DNA from: Prosapia bicincta
Taxonomy: Eukaryota > Arthropoda > Insecta > Hemiptera > Cercopidae
Assembly: GCA_036971475.1 (NCBI GenBank)
Contig: JBAIZL010000006.1
Span: forward strand, 66,718,398 to 66,782,397
Length of the DNA stretch: 64,000 nt
Direction of reading: 5' to 3'
Shown: positions 10,139-24,078 of the stretch, piece by piece
Layout: each line of letters starts with the position of its first letter
Numbering within the stretch: position 1 is the first letter of the stretch
The notes under the pieces: generated by a model
What the model was told of the DNA's origin: nothing
The model's input: only the letters and a program-made list of their open reading frames with translations
Database searches by the model: none
Made by a program: the position numbers and the translations under genes

Positions 10139-13100
10139 AAATTACACCTTACTCTCCGTCCCACCCATTAAACGTCCTGGCATTACAGCAAATACTCGAA
10201 TCCAGTAATCTACCATAAGCCCTGATCCTAAGCTCTGTCCGCAGACAGTGTCTATCCGTAACATACGCTGTAAAACCTCTTGCGTCTCCAAACCCCCTCC
10301 TCTTTTACTGATTGACTAGGATTTGAAATCCACAGGATGAGAGAATGCACGACTAGTTGAGATGAAAAGCTAGTCAGCTTCTAACTCTCTCTCGTATCTA
10401 GGACAGGTGGGGAAAAAAGAGAAAGAGTGATTGTGGTAGACGGATACGTATAAAAGAAATGTACGACATATTCCAAGTCATTGAGTCTTCCACCACGCTA
10501 TATATCAAACAGGCTACTGATCATCGGTCCGCCATTACGCTGGCTATATCTCGCAACTTATGCATAACGTACTTATGATTAAGAGAATTATTTTAGTTAC
10601 TTGAAGGGTGAGGCACTTGAAGCAATAATATATTGCAAAAAAGAAAGAGACCTGCCCACTCAGGGTAACATTTCAATCTTTGTTTATAAGAAGAGTTTGT
10701 GCAAGAAAATGTATCAAATTGGAGATCCGTCAAAAATAGTAATAAAGTCATCTCATTGACTTTTAGTTTCCATTGTGAAGTTGAACGCTGACATGGAGCA
10801 CGAAGCCGTTAAATGTCTAGATAGAGTTAACTAATTATTGAAGTTTTATTAAGTTTTGCGAAGCAATCATAAGTTACTCATGTTTTCTTTAGATTATTTA
10901 AAACTACCTTTCTGCTCCACCATATAAATTATATTATTTTTTATTGTTCACACTCTAACGTTTTTCGGCATTATAAAACTTTTGAGTTATAGTTAAACCT
11001 TCACAATTACATGCAGCCATTAGGTGATTAATATTCGACACGACTGCATTGTGCCGCCGGTTATAAATATCTCATTTTGACAATTCTCTGATAACAGGCG
11101 GCAAAGCTGTTTGCCAAATAATGATGGCACTTTGCCATTCTGCTGATGATTGTTCTTTGCCAAACTTTGAGGCTTGGACACATTATTCTCGCTATGCAGT
11201 GTAGCTAGAGTCATATAAAGGCTTACGGCATCTCTAAACCCCTTCTTTTATCATAACAATCTACCTATTAGTGTTCGTTTTTTTTTTTACATTTAATCGA
11301 TGTTGTTTATATTTACTTCCAATCAAGCCTTGTAAATAAATACCACTTTGTTTTTGTTGAAATAATCACCTAGTACAACCTGTGCATAAAGAGAATAGTT
11401 CGTACCATGTTACATCAATGGAGGACCGTATTTATAAAACAAAACACGACACTTAACCAGTACAAATAAATACACAGCGTAATTTACAAAACATTTTTTC
11501 CTATTATAAAGCTCCTACTCGAAAGATCTAATGGGAGGGTTTACGCCAAATCCTTAGTCTGAGGTTCCTCCTCTTAGGTAAGGGCGACTGAGAGTAGATA
11601 AAGGTCCAATACCATTAACGAGTCTGATTAGGCAGGGTTACTAAATAGCATGGCTTTCGGAGAGTTCTACTGGTATCCAGTAGTTCTTAAAAACCGCCAA
11701 AACAGTGTCTCACTGGAGAATCATCTCATTCCATGTCTCGCACCGTCGCTAGTTCAGGTATTACTGTGAAACCTAACAGCTTTTACATTCTATTGCATTG
11801 CTTGCGGATCTGATACATCTACGTATGCATCGTTCCTTATCCATAAAAGCTTCAGTACAACCTTAGATCCTAATGCGAGTATAGTTGCAGTGTCTGTCAC
11901 ATACACTTTACTTGGGTGTTTCTTTTGTGAGGCTTTTCTTTAACGTTATTTTATCAAATTATGTGAGCATATTTATCTATGTTTATTAATTTACTTCTGT
12001 GACTTATTAACTCCTTATTTTTTCATTTATAGTACTAAGATAAAACAACACAACTCACAATCGCGTTTTTAGCTTACCCACGTAAAATTGTGATCATCAC
12101 GAATAATGTAAGAGCTTGTTTCACAAACACATCTAAACGTATCACAAGTGAGTAAATGATGGGCGGGTTTGTAAATATTTTTTATACAGAACTAAAGCGT
12201 AAACACAATCAATCTGCAATGAAACAATATACAAGTGTAAATAGACAACCCACTGCAAACGTGACGTTCCAATGTAGACATTCTTCGATGCCGATTAGCA
12301 ATACAACATTTGTTTCTAGCGCCAGATCCAATACAACATTTGTGACGTCATCAAATACCGTCATTAAGTTCGGAAACTATCTTTATGCCTAATTATTTGG
12401 ATCGTTATAATTATAATTAGATTCATAAACGTTATAATTCATCTGCTGCGGGTAGAACGGATACCAACCCTTTTAAGGTGTACAATTTAGAAAACTGTTT
12501 CTGAAGGTAAGTTTAATTTACCCCACCATAGACGGGATTGATTCAAGCTTTTTTATTTTCGCTGGCGATTGAACAGCAAGGATTCTAGTTTACAAAAACG
12601 TTTTGATATATCAACAATTCTGCTCTAATGTTAAGTAATTAAAAATCATATTTAGTGCCGCAACATACATTCAAGTACTAATAGAATAAAAGCAGTTATT
12701 GAAAATTTAATAGTTCGCGATGTGTGATGCTAACTATAGGTAATCATTGATTATGCATTTTAGCCTTTATCGCGTTGCTTCACATTAACCATTTATCTCG
12801 TAGCTGCAAAATGTGTTTAGCGGGCTTGAGGACGTAGGTTTCTCGTCATCGATTTTCGTAGTTGCTTCGAGAAATTACGTCCCTTTAGTTGTTGAATGTT
12901 TAATCTGCTCGTCCCTTGTTAATGTGTTACCATCTCCATGCTTCAGATAAGCACGTGAGATACGTTTCTCATGCCTAAGCGATGTATTTTGAAAGCAAAA
13001 CCATTTAGTTGTCGTTATCATTTTACGTGACAAATTAATTCGTACTAGATTATTTGGATCTCGAACAATATAACCCACAACGGGCTAAGATATTTTTATA

Positions 13101-15086
13101 TCTCTCGTATACCTTCGGAAAGAATCGGTACTGCGTGTATACATTTGCTACTTCCCATAGATGCATGTTAACCGTCCTCTGAGATTATCTCAAAGGTAAG
13201 TTGCAGGTGTATTGAACTGCTTAATGTTTTAAAAAAAATGTAAATGAGACTTTTTAAAATTTATTTTGTAGAAACGTTTTTTAAACACCTTTAAAAAGAA
13301 GTTCTAAGTTGAGCTGCAAAAAAATAAAATGTGTTTCTGAGAAAACTCACTGTGTTTTTCACCGCACAGTGAATTGTTATTAGCACAGCATTATCATATA
13401 AACTGAGCTGTTGAATCGGATATAGAGAAGATTCAGAGAACGCAATCGTGTTGCATACATATTTCCACATTAAAATCATAATCTACGTTGGTAATTACAC
13501 ATTTCAATTGCTTCATAAATTTTACATTTGCACGTAAGCTGCTTTATCGACCGTTCGATACCGCACTGTCTGCGTTACACATGCCAGATCATGTTGTTAA
13601 GGATTAACTAATGCATAACTAGTTACTTGTTTGTAAAAAAAAATATACGGCAGGTTTTCCTAAAATATAAACATTCGCGTGAAAATCAGATTTGTATTGG
13701 CATAATTCACTGCTTTAAGGGCCAGTATAATAGATCGGCTCAATACGGTGCATTTGCCAAATTACAATTCTTCTTAACAACTGATATGTGTAATATAAAT
13801 GGCGTAAATTTAAATACGAACTCTTAGGAACGTCAGTTGCTATGTGTGCAGATAATATTGCACCATCTGTTGTATATAAGATTTATTTACTCCAGATGCA
13901 TTGCGTTGAACAAGAAGGTTTTGGTTTCTGATCAGAAACCATGTAATTATATGGTGATATTTTTTTTTCCGATCAAAGAGTATGGAAAAGTGTAGTTAAA
14001 TATACATAAATACTTGTACTTGATACTTATAATACTACCCTGGTACTAAGCCAATATGTATATTCCACTGTTGCTTACGAAAGGGGAGGAAAAGGTTGCA
14101 TTTAAAGGTAGGATGAAGGTAGTACCTCTTGGTACATTACATTATAGGGCTACTATGCAATAGAATGTAAATCATTGAGTGTCTGAAGTAACCTACTCTT
14201 CATCAAATTCACTAACAGATGTATGTTTATCCCCGTTACATCTCATGCATGAAGTGACAATGAGTAATAGATTGTATTACTGTAGTTTTATTAAGAGATA
14301 TAATGATCCCTGGCGTAGGAATAGGATAAAACTATGGCATCCAGATGTGTACTTGCTCTTCTCCGAAGTGAAGGGAAGTGATACAGCCTAGAGCCTGTGA
14401 ATACGCCCACAATATAACAGATATAAATTGGAAAACGGGAACCTATTATGGCCATTTATGAATGATCAGAGACCCGCCTAGTAATGATTTATTTTTTATT
14501 GAACAATAGAACAGAAATGATTTTTATTTAACAATGAAGGATGATATCCTTTGAAAGGTACAATTTGAAAATTTGGATTTGTAGCAATTTAAAAATAATT
14601 AGGCCGAAATTATATGTATTTCCAAAGAGGAATTGGTTTCAACGTGGTAAGAAGAAGATGAATATTGTTGGATTCCAGTAAAAGTCTATTGGTATAAGCA
14701 TTGGCTGAAGAGAAGATATAAAACAGCTGAAACTCATCATTTTTGCAAAGAAAAGAGAATGTAACAAATTAAGAAATCGTCGATCGAGAATGCATTTGCA
14801 AGAAATCCATAAAGAAGAAACAGTAGCTAATAGTATTAAAATGTCGCGGATAAGAATGATATTGTTTAAATGATAAACAAAAACAAAAAAAAACATATAT
14901 AAATAAGGGCTTTATTAGTTTAAAAGTTCATATAGTAAATCTATGTATGGGGTACTTGCTTTTCGGCTTACATGTAATGAGATTTTTCATCAACATTGGA
15001 AGGAACTTAACGACATGTTGAGGAAGATCAAGATTTAACAAGACACAAGTGGCACACCCGCTGCTATCGTTGTCCGTAATAATACT
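10139..15086. other. No gene recognised
   Basis: About 5 kb without a supportable gene. ORFs are short and lack domains. 11010-11215 is more base-balanced, with several TGCCAAA/TTTGGCA words, and might be a conserved noncoding segment, but nothing in it is diagnostic. Confidence 0.5.
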
Positions 15087-15262
15087 CTGTGTGACCACGT
15101 AGAAGTTTAGAAAGTTCTTGCTTTTTGTAGTCACGTAGAAAGTTTAGAATAAGCAGGTTTGCTCTGTGTAGTCACGTAGAAAGTTTAGAATAAGCCGATT
15201 TGCTCTGTGTAGTCATGTAGAAAGTTTAGAATAGGCAGGTTTACTCTTTGTAGTCACATAAG
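15087..15262. repeat. 41-bp minisatellite
   Basis: Four to five copies of a 41-bp unit containing TAGTCACGTAGAAAGTTTAG. Unit starts at 15128, 15169, 15210 and 15251 are exactly 41 bp apart; a degenerate copy precedes them. Confidence 0.85.
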
Positions 15263-17971
15263 AAATTCAAAAACAGATGGCCTGTTCCGTTTGGTGGTGT
15301 AGTAAGTCTGCAATGAGATATCCTGTTCTCCCTGGTCACGTAGCAAGTATGTAGCCTGTAAGGTGTAGGAATAGTAGAGGGCACTGCTAGACGTAATCAT
15401 ACAGCGAAGGACCATACGGCTTCGAGTGTCTGTACACAGGTAGAATATCTGAAGCACATGAAATTGTTATCAACATCATGAAAGTTATAATTAATTTATC
15501 TTTCATTGTACGTTAGAGTATATTCAGTGATTAAACGGAATAAGGAAAATGGCGTCTTCTATTGTTACGAAAAATAAAATGTGCAGGGAGAATAGCTTGG
15601 ATTAAGTATTAGACGAACAGATTTGGAAAATGAAACTTTCACACTGAACTTACACAGGGAGAAGTGATTGTTATTGAAACAAATATTCTATTATTTTGAA
15701 CATCTACCCAGAACCGAAGTGGAATCGCCTTGTTTATCTGTTGTTCTAAACAACAAACCCATTACGAAAGAACCTTGACTATCCGAGGTAATGTGGACCA
15801 AGAGAATTCGGAAAATCGAAAACTCGGGTAGCACGAAATCTGTCAAAATTACTTATATTTTAAAAAAGGCGATAAAAGTAGTGAAAAACGATATCTACCG
15901 CATATGAAATTTTAAAAATAGCAAAAAAATGGAAATTTATTACAAATACAAAATGAAGACCTACATATGGTCATGTGAAAAAAAATACTTCTTAAAACTG
16001 TTCATAGGTGATTTATGAATATAAGTGTAGCTATTTTTACTTCGGTACTTTAGGAGCATGCTCAGACTCAGAACATATACTATATACAAACTGTACATAT
16101 GTTTTTACTTCACTGGTTACCCAGGAAATAAATAAGTTGTGGTCCGGATAATCGGGGCTCTACTGTATTTGTACTTTAAAAACTATAACTTCATAAACGT
16201 CCTATAAAATCCAATACGAAGCTAATCTAATTTTGTAAAAGTTAAATGAAGATGAGATTATAGTGTAAAACTTCACTTAAGGTAGTACATTAAATGTTAA
16301 GAAACCCGTCCTACTTGTAAAATGAGGGGTGAGTTGGAGCTGAACCTTCCCCTCGAGGGTGCTTGAGCTCGAGAGGCAGGAAAATTAAGTACTCATCCAT
16401 CTTGAATACAGTACTTAAATATTCAATAGTTTTTAAGGGCTCTAAATTTTACATCACGTCTGGCTGAACGAAAAGATTTCTAATTTTAAAGTTAAAATGT
16501 ATTCTTGTTTCATTGACTAAAATTGAGTCATTCTCTCGAAAATTATCCAAACTCGTGTTTACGTACTTACCGTACTTACTTCACAATTCTATATTACATT
16601 TCGTAAGTAGTATTTATATTAACAAAATGAATACTAAACGATCTCACTAAAAAACTCAATAAACACTACCTTAAACCCCAGTGTAAGCCCATCACTGATA
16701 TTGTCGTCATAACTAATCCTATAGGATAAACTGGTGTTTGGTAAAAATTTGTTTGCAAACTTTTGGTATTTTTCTTCTGGATTTTTTTTCTCACGAGCTT
16801 TACTCTGGTTAACAATGGGTAACAATGGGTATTAGTCTCATTAAGCTATAAAACGACAAAAAAAACAGTTTTGTTTTGGTTATCTTCTCAAATAACAGAG
16901 AACAGCGAGTTATGTACTCTGAAGGACACATTGAACTGTTAAAAGAAGCTAAGTAAGTGCTAAGGAAGTAACTAAGTCTAAGGTGCTTAAACACTAAAAA
17001 AACCTCTCAACCTCCTTGTGTTTTGTAAACTTTTCATATTTTAGTGTAATGAAAAAAATAACATTCATCATTTTCAAATGAGAAACCGTTCTAAATAACA
17101 AAAACTTTAAATTAATTTTAACAAAATATTTAAATTACTTTTCAGAAAACTCGGTTAATTCTACTTTTATATTTCTCCATACTAAATGCTTCATAAGATC
17201 CGTCATTTCCCAAAACAAAACAACGTCCAACAAAGCGTTTTGTATGCTGAACTTTTAAGGAAAATTTAAACTTTTTACGAAATGAACATTATTTAGTCAG
17301 TTTAGGAAGATAATCAGACTAGGATAATTAGAGATGAAACGGAATCCGGGACTCTTTAAGAGGGGGGTAAGTTCCTTAATTACCCTTTTCTTTGCTTTTA
17401 TGACCGCTTTAAGGTTTTATTACATGGCTACATAGTTATTAACAGCTTAATTGCAACCTCAAGCTTTTTACACGTGTTTCGCAAGAAGTATATTCTGGAC
17501 TATTTGTGAGACATATTTAATAATATCACACTCGTTGCCATGACGTCAATTTTAAGATGTTATTATCATAAAATCGTAGGTTAATCGATTTGCATTCGGC
17601 ACTTGTATTTATATTATTATTATTTTTATTCAATGACAAAATAGACATGTAATACTCTGTATTAGAACAAGTAATTCATCTGCTTAATTTAAAGGAATGA
17701 AATCTTGAGTTAGTTATTGCAAAACTTATAAAATGTAATACAAATCATATCAGGTTTTATGAAACCTATTTATGATAGAAGAAAGCAGATTCTAAGAAGC
17801 GTCCACTAATCAATATAGTTTAAAAACAACTTTAAGTTTGCAGAATAGGTTAATGTATGACTTATTCTATACGATGTTCACTTGTTTGTGACAAGAAATA
17901 GTTTCGATAGTTTATTTCCCTATCTTGTGCGTGTTACCGTCGCTGGTCTAGACTAACTATTTGCATATACA
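15263..17971. other. No gene recognised
   Basis: AT-rich sequence with only short, domain-less ORFs. No RNA gene or recognisable transposon was seen. Confidence 0.5.
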
Positions 17972-18077
17972 TAAGTAGTTAATTAGGCTACTTGGGCAAA
18001 AAAGTGGTGGGGGAAGTAGGCCTATGACACACTAGTCTAAGCTAGCCAAATTGCATCTAACCTAACCTACCCCTAGA
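17972..18077 (+). repeat. Left outer terminal inverted repeat
   Basis: Begins TAAGTAGTTAATTAGGCTAC and is the inverted partner of 23974-24078, with only a few mismatches near the inner side. Confidence 0.85.
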
Positions 18078-19100
18078 TGTAGGGGAGGTCTTAGCTACGT
18101 TCAGGACCATCCTCGGGGGTAGCTCCGGGGGTAGATTCGGGATGGGGGTTGTTTTCGAAAAAATTTTGGAAAAATGTGTCTTGACTGATAGGGTGAGTTT
18201 AGAGTGTATTATCGCTATAGTTGGAGGTGGTTTCACCTGGGGTAGTTTTTAATAAAATATGAAATTGCCCAAAATTGATCGTTTGGATCAAATGATCGTA
18301 CGGGATATGTGTAAAGTACATTTTGGCAAGCTGTGGTGGTGGATTCAACCGGGGGTAGTTTTCAGACTGCCAGAATTGATCGGTCCCAGGAGTAGTTGTC
18401 TTAGGTAAAAGTCACCTAGGAGCTAGCCCTCAGGTAAAGCCATCTCGAAACCGCTCCTTAAGTAAAGCCGCTTAGGTAAAGTAACCCTGCAATAGCTCCG
18501 GTGGTGGGGGTGACAATTGGAAAGGTTTAGTGGTTATCTGATGACGTATCCGCGTACGAGCGACTCGCGGACCTATAACTAGAGTGGTCTACCCTTAAAT
18601 GATTTTGGTGATGCGGGGCCCAGGGGTAAGGGGGTATGATTGCCAAACTTAAAATTTGTCTATGCTACTAAATTAATAAACAATGCAACAAAGCCCTATC
18701 GTTTCGGGGAATACGTTTGGCCTACATAACCGGTGACCGTGGGCTAGACATCTACAAACCTGCAGAGATAAAACATTATCTTAAAACCGCAACGGCAGCC
18801 GGTGACCAGGTAAAGCTACCATGGACCCCCGGAGTCGTGCTCGAGGCAATGCCACTTAGGCGCAAGGCCTCAGGTAAAAGCCATCCCAAAGACTGCCCAT
18901 AGGTAAAGTAACCCTGGAATCTGGCATTAAGTGGGGGTGGATATCAAATAATATATGAAATTGCCAAAAAAATGATCGGTTAGATCAAATGACCAACGTT
19001 CTAACTAAACGCTAATTTTAACCGACCAACAATTATAAACTGAGTTCAAATAGTCAACAAGCTGAATCGACCAATTACATTGCAGGCGCTCGGTAGACCA
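18078..19100. other. Left-arm-only segment with AGGTAAAG words
   Basis: Comparatively GC-rich sequence absent from the right arm. It contains scattered AGGTAAAG words around 18400-18500 and 18770-18910, the reverse complement of the CTTTACCT words at 22620-22745. The 61-residue ORF at 18717 has no recognisable domain. Confidence 0.5.
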
Positions 19101-19154
19101 ACGCAAACGGTTGCTGTAAGACGTGAAGGCTTATATACCGTGTTAAACCATTAT

Positions 19155-20270
19155 ATATGATAGCCCACATAATGTGTTAAACAAATATGCATGTGAGCCT
19201 ACATACATACTATGCTAAGCCGACATACATGAATCCATAAATGCGCCTACTATGTCGATAAACCACTGGCACAAGCCTTTATGATCTGAGCCTGACACAC
19301 ATTTACACCTCTTCTATCAGGTAGAGCCTCAGGCAGGCAACCGTATAGTTCATATTGGAAGTACTATATGGTATAGCTAACAACCCATAACCTATCACGC
19401 CCACATAGGTGACGGTCAACAAATATTACAATATAATTTAAAAAAGTCACGCAACCTATATACATACAGTGCTAAGCCAAAATTCATGTTAATCTATATA
19501 GGCTTATATACTATGTTAAGCCAGCCTGCAGTATACTCTAAATAGCCCTATATTCTGTGTTAATCCAATATGCAGGTTAACCTATAGACTATACATCCTG
19601 GATTAAGCCAATATCTCCGTTACCCACATAGGCCTATATAATATGTTGGGCCAGGATGAATGATTGCCTATATAGTGTGTTAAACAACTATGCGTGTAAA
19701 CGTACATAAATAATATGCTAAGCCTACATACTGTGCTAAACAAATATGCGTGTAAACCTACATAAATAATATGCTAAGCCAACATGCATGCTATCATACA
19801 TAGGCGTATATACCATGTTAAGCCAACATGCATGATAGCCCACATATTGTGATAAACAAATATGCATGTAAACCTGCATACATACTATGTTAAGCCGACA
19901 TACATGAATCCCTAAGTGCGCCTACTATGTCGGTAAATCACTGGCCAAAGCCTAATGATCTGAGCCTGACACACATTTACGCCTCGTCTATCAGGTAGAA
20001 CCTCAGGCAGGCAACCGTATAATATGGGGAGTACTATATGGTATAGCTAACAATGCATACCACCATAGCAGTGTAAAGGCGGCTACCAATGCATAACCTA
20101 ACACGCCCACATAGATAACGGTCAACAAATATTACAATATAATTTCAAAAAAGTCAAGCAACCTATATACATACAGTGCTAAGCCAACATTCATGTTAAC
20201 CTATATAGGCATATATACTATGTTAAGCCAGCACGCAATATACTCTAAATAGCCATATATACGCTGTTAA
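19155..20270 (+). repeat. Large direct duplication
   Basis: A ~410-430-bp block at about 19155-19560 recurs at about 19845-20270 in the same orientation. Both contain TGATCTGAGCCTGACACACA and GGTCAACAAATATTACAATA. Between and around them are shorter repeats built on ATATGCTAAGCC / TGTGTTAAACAAATATGC words. Confidence 0.8.
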
Positions 20271-20449
20271 ACAAATATGCGTGTAAACCTACATAAATAC
20301 TATGCTAAGCCAACATGCATGCTATCATACATATGCGTATATACTGTGTTAGGCCTACATACTGTGTTAAACAAACATGTGTGTAAGCCTGTATACATAT
20401 TATGCTAAGCCGATATACATGATTCCCTACATGGTGCTACAAATTATAA

Positions 20450-21144
20450 CACATTATATCCAATGCATAGTTTAGCTAATGGTTATCATACACTATCCTA
20501 CAAGTTGCCCACAAATTACCACATATTACCTGATACATAGCTAGACTAATCATTAACACATAGTATCCGATGCATAGCCTGACGATGGGGTAACATATAG
20601 TATCCGATAAGTACCCTGACTATGGCCTAACACATAATATCCAGTGCATAGCCTCGCTAATGGTTAGCACATAGTATCCGATGCAGAGCCTGACTATAGG
20701 TTATCACACATTATCCGATGCTTAGCCTGACTAATTGTTAACACATCCAGTGCATAGGCTGGCGAATGATCAACATATAGTATCCGAAGCATAGCTAGGT
20801 TAATGGTTAACTAATAGTTAGCTTGACTAAGGGTTAACACATAATATCCGATGTGTAGCCTGACTACAATTTAACACAAAATATCCAATGCGTAGCCTGA
20901 CTGGTGGTTAACACATCGTATCCAACGCAGAGCTTGACGATGGGTTATCACATATTATCCGTTGTGTAGCTTGACTAGAGGCTAACACAAAATATCCATT
21001 GCATAGCTTGACCAATGGTTAACACATAATATCCAATGCAAGCTTGACTATTGGTTATCACAAAGTATCCGACGGGTAGGTTGATTACAAAGTAACACAT
21101 AATATTCATTGCATAGCTAGGCTAATGGTTAACACATAGAATCT
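20450..21144 (+). repeat. Degenerate tandem array in the left arm
   Basis: Repeats of roughly 40-60 bp built from the words TTAACACATAGTATCCGATG and CATAGCCTGACTA, with frequent substitutions. The array continues without a break into the inner arm, which suggests the arm itself grew from this satellite. Confidence 0.8.
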
Positions 21145-21990
21145 GGTGCATAGCTAGGCTAATGGTTAACACATAGTAGCCGATGCATAGCCTGACTAGG
21201 GCTAACACATAGTATCCGATGCATATACTGACTAGGGTTTAACACATCGTATCCTATGAGAAGTTTGAATACAAGTTAACACATAATATCCAATGCATAG
21301 CTTGACTAGGGTTTAACACAAAGTATCCGTTGAGTAGGTTGAATACAAACTAACACATAGTATCCATTGCATAGTTTGGCTAATGGTTATCACATAGTAT
21401 CTGATACATAGCTAGGCTAATGCTTAACATATAGTAGCCGATGCAAATCATGACTAGGGCTAACACATAGTAGCTGATGCATAGATAGACTAGGGGTCAT
21501 CACACAGTATCCCATGAGTAGGTTGATTACAAACTAACACATATTATACATTGCATAGTTTTTCTAATGGTTATCACATAGTATCTGATAAATAGCTAGG
21601 CTAATGGTTAACACATAGTAGCCGATGCATAGCCTGACTAGGGCTAACACATAGTATCCGAGGTATAGATTGGCTAATGGTTAACACATGGTATCCAAAG
21701 CATAGCTTGACTATAGGTTAACAAATAGTATCCGATGAGAAGCTTGAATACAAAGTAAAACATAATATCCATTGCATAGCTTGGCTAATGTTCATCATAT
21801 AGCACCCGATGTATAGCTTGACTATGGGCTAACACATTGCATCTGATGAGTGGCGTGATATAAGGTAGCACATAGTATCCGATGCAAAACTTAGGACCGA
21901 ATATGACGTCATCCAGGGCGGAGAACAAGATGGCGGCAATGTTGATTCCGAGTTCAAATGGGCTATGGTGGCTATGGCCAGTGTAGGCTA
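21145..21990 (+). repeat. Left inner inverted-repeat arm
   Basis: Near-identical to the reverse complement of 23140-23973. The innermost part contains ATGACGTCAT followed by AACAAGATGGCGGC, a CRE-like and a YY1-like word, in both arms. Confidence 0.9.
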
Positions 21991-23139
21991 CACACGGCAC
22001 AACAGCCCGAAGGCCCTGCCCTGTGATTGTCCTGCAGATAGAATAATGTTAAAGTAAGTATGGGGTGCACACCTATACAGGCAACAGTTAATCCTATACA
22101 GATGACTTACCAATGGTCCGTCATTTTGTTAGACGCCATCTTGACCGACATTTTGTTTGACGTCATTTGCTGCGGTTATGCTGATAAATTCAGAGTGTGC
22201 TATCGCGGTCGGGTGCTGGCGATTAACAATATTACTGTAAAGGTTTTAAACAAGCATTTATTTGTCGAGCTCTGTGTGTGAACTTATCTACACCTGCAAT
22301 GAAACGTAATAACACTGTTTATTGACCTAACACAATATGTAGGCCTATGGAGGTTAACACCCATATATACTTGATACAGGTTTACGTGCATATTGGCTTA
22401 ACACAATCTGTAGGCTAATGTAGGGTACCGTGCATATTGACCTATTACAGGGTGTAGGCCTATGTAGGGTAACATACATATTGGATTATTACAGGAGGAA
22501 TGTAGGTTTACACGCTTATTGGCTTAATACAGGATGTAGGGTAACGCACATAATGGGGTAATACAGGATGTGTACTATTGAGATTGGGTATGCATTGATA
22601 GCTGTTTTTACCACTCCAAGTTGGCTTTACCTATGCCTTGACACAGGGGTTGCTTTACCTAGGGTAACTCCAAGGTAGCTTTACCTACGACCTGACTCGA
22701 CGGTGTCTTTACCTAAGACCTGACTCCAAGGCAGCTTTACCTAAGATTTGATGGAGGTACTCGTCTTAGTCAGTATGTTGTAACTGATACAACATACCTA
22801 AACAATATATGTAGAGCCCAGATCATAAAGGCCTTGACGGTTTCTGCATAGCTATTTTGGTATGCGATGATAGCTATAATTATGTCTAAGGCCTAAGGCT
22901 TTTGCCATTGCCTTCACTAACCATAACCCATTTGACCTCGGTGTAGATGTTGGTTGATTAGCGTAAGTATTTCAACGTTGATTAGCTGAAACGTTGAGCT
23001 ATCCTTCACCAGCCGTAGCCTATTTGAACTTGGTGTAAATGTTGTTCGTTTGAACTTCGTGTATGTTGGTCAGTTAAGCTTAGCGTAAGACAGTAGTTTA
23101 GTTGAAACGTTGGTGATTTGATCTAGCCTCTACTGACCA
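21991..23139. other. Loop between inverted arms
   Basis: About 1.15 kb of sequence unique to the middle. It contains CTTTACCT-based repeats at 22620-22745 and TAGGCCTATGTAGGGTAAC-type repeats at 22330-22570. No transposase-like ORF; the 73-residue ORF at 22060 has no recognisable domain. Confidence 0.55.
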
Positions 23140-23973
23140 TAGCCACCATAGCCCATTTGAACTCGGTATCAACATTGCCGCCATCTTGTTCTCCGCCCTG
23201 GATGACGTCATATTCGGTCCTAAGTTGTGCATCGGATACTATGTGCTACCTTATATCACGCCACTCATCAGATGCTATGTGTTAGCCCATAGTCAAGCTA
23301 TACATCGGGTGCTATATGATGAACATTAGCCAAGCTATGCAATGGATATTATGTGTTACTTTGTATTCAAGCTTCTCATCGGATACTATTTGTTAACCTA
23401 TAGTCAAGCTATGCATCGGATACTGTGTGTTACCCTTAGTCGAGCTATTCATCGAATACTATGTGTTAGCCCTAGTCAGGCTATGCATCGGCTACTATGT
23501 GTTAACCATTAGCCTAGCTATTTATCAGATACTATGTGATAACCATTAACCAAACTATGCAATGAATATTATGTGTTAGTTTGTAATCAACCTACTCATC
23601 GGATACTGTGTGATAACCCCTAGTCTATCTATGCATCGGCTACTATGTGTTAGCCCTAGTCATGATTTGCATCGGCTACTATATGTTAAGCATTAGCCTA
23701 GCTATGTATCAGATACTATGAGATAACCATTAGCCAAACTATACAATGGATACTATGTGTTAGTTTGTATTCAACCTACTCAACGGATACTTTGTGTTAA
23801 ACCCTAGTCAAGCTATGCATTGGATGTTATGTGTTAACTTGTATTCAAACTTCTCATAGGATACGATGTGTTAAACCCTAGTCAGTCTATGCATCGGATA
23901 CTATGTGTTAGCCCTAAGCAGGCTATGCATCGGCTACTACGTGTTAACCATTAGCCTAGCTATGCATCAGATA
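23140..23973 (-). repeat. Right inner inverted-repeat arm
   Basis: Inverted partner of 21145-21990, differing at only scattered bases over more than 800 bp. Such similarity implies recent formation or ongoing correction. Confidence 0.9.
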
Positions 23974-24078
23974 CTAGGGGTAGGTGAGATTAGAAGCAAT
24001 TTGGCTAGCTTAGGTTAGTGCGTCATAGGCCTACTTCCCCCACCACTTTTTTGCCCAAGTAGCCTAATTAACTACTTA
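23974..24078 (-). repeat. Right outer terminal inverted repeat
   Basis: Inverted partner of 17972-18077. It directly adjoins the inner arm here, unlike the left side where 3 kb intervenes. Confidence 0.85.

Larger units (their letters stand above)
17972..24078. mobile_element. 6.1-kb non-autonomous terminal-inverted-repeat element
   Basis: The two ends are inverted copies. 17972-18077 matches the reverse complement of 23974-24078, including the stretch GCAAAAAAGTGGTGGGGG, and inner arms 21145-21990 and 23140-23973 are near-identical inverted copies. Both ends abut TA, which fits a TA target duplication but is not proof. The interior is made of tandem arrays with no ORF resembling a transposase, so mobility would depend on a partner. 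The left arm carries ~3.07 kb (18078-21144) that the right arm lacks, so one side has been expanded or deleted. The family is not recognised. Confidence 0.8.

Noticed and set aside
12156..12392. 78-residue ORF with NTTFV repeats
   Set aside because: No known domain, no homologous context, and a short internal duplication explains the repeat.
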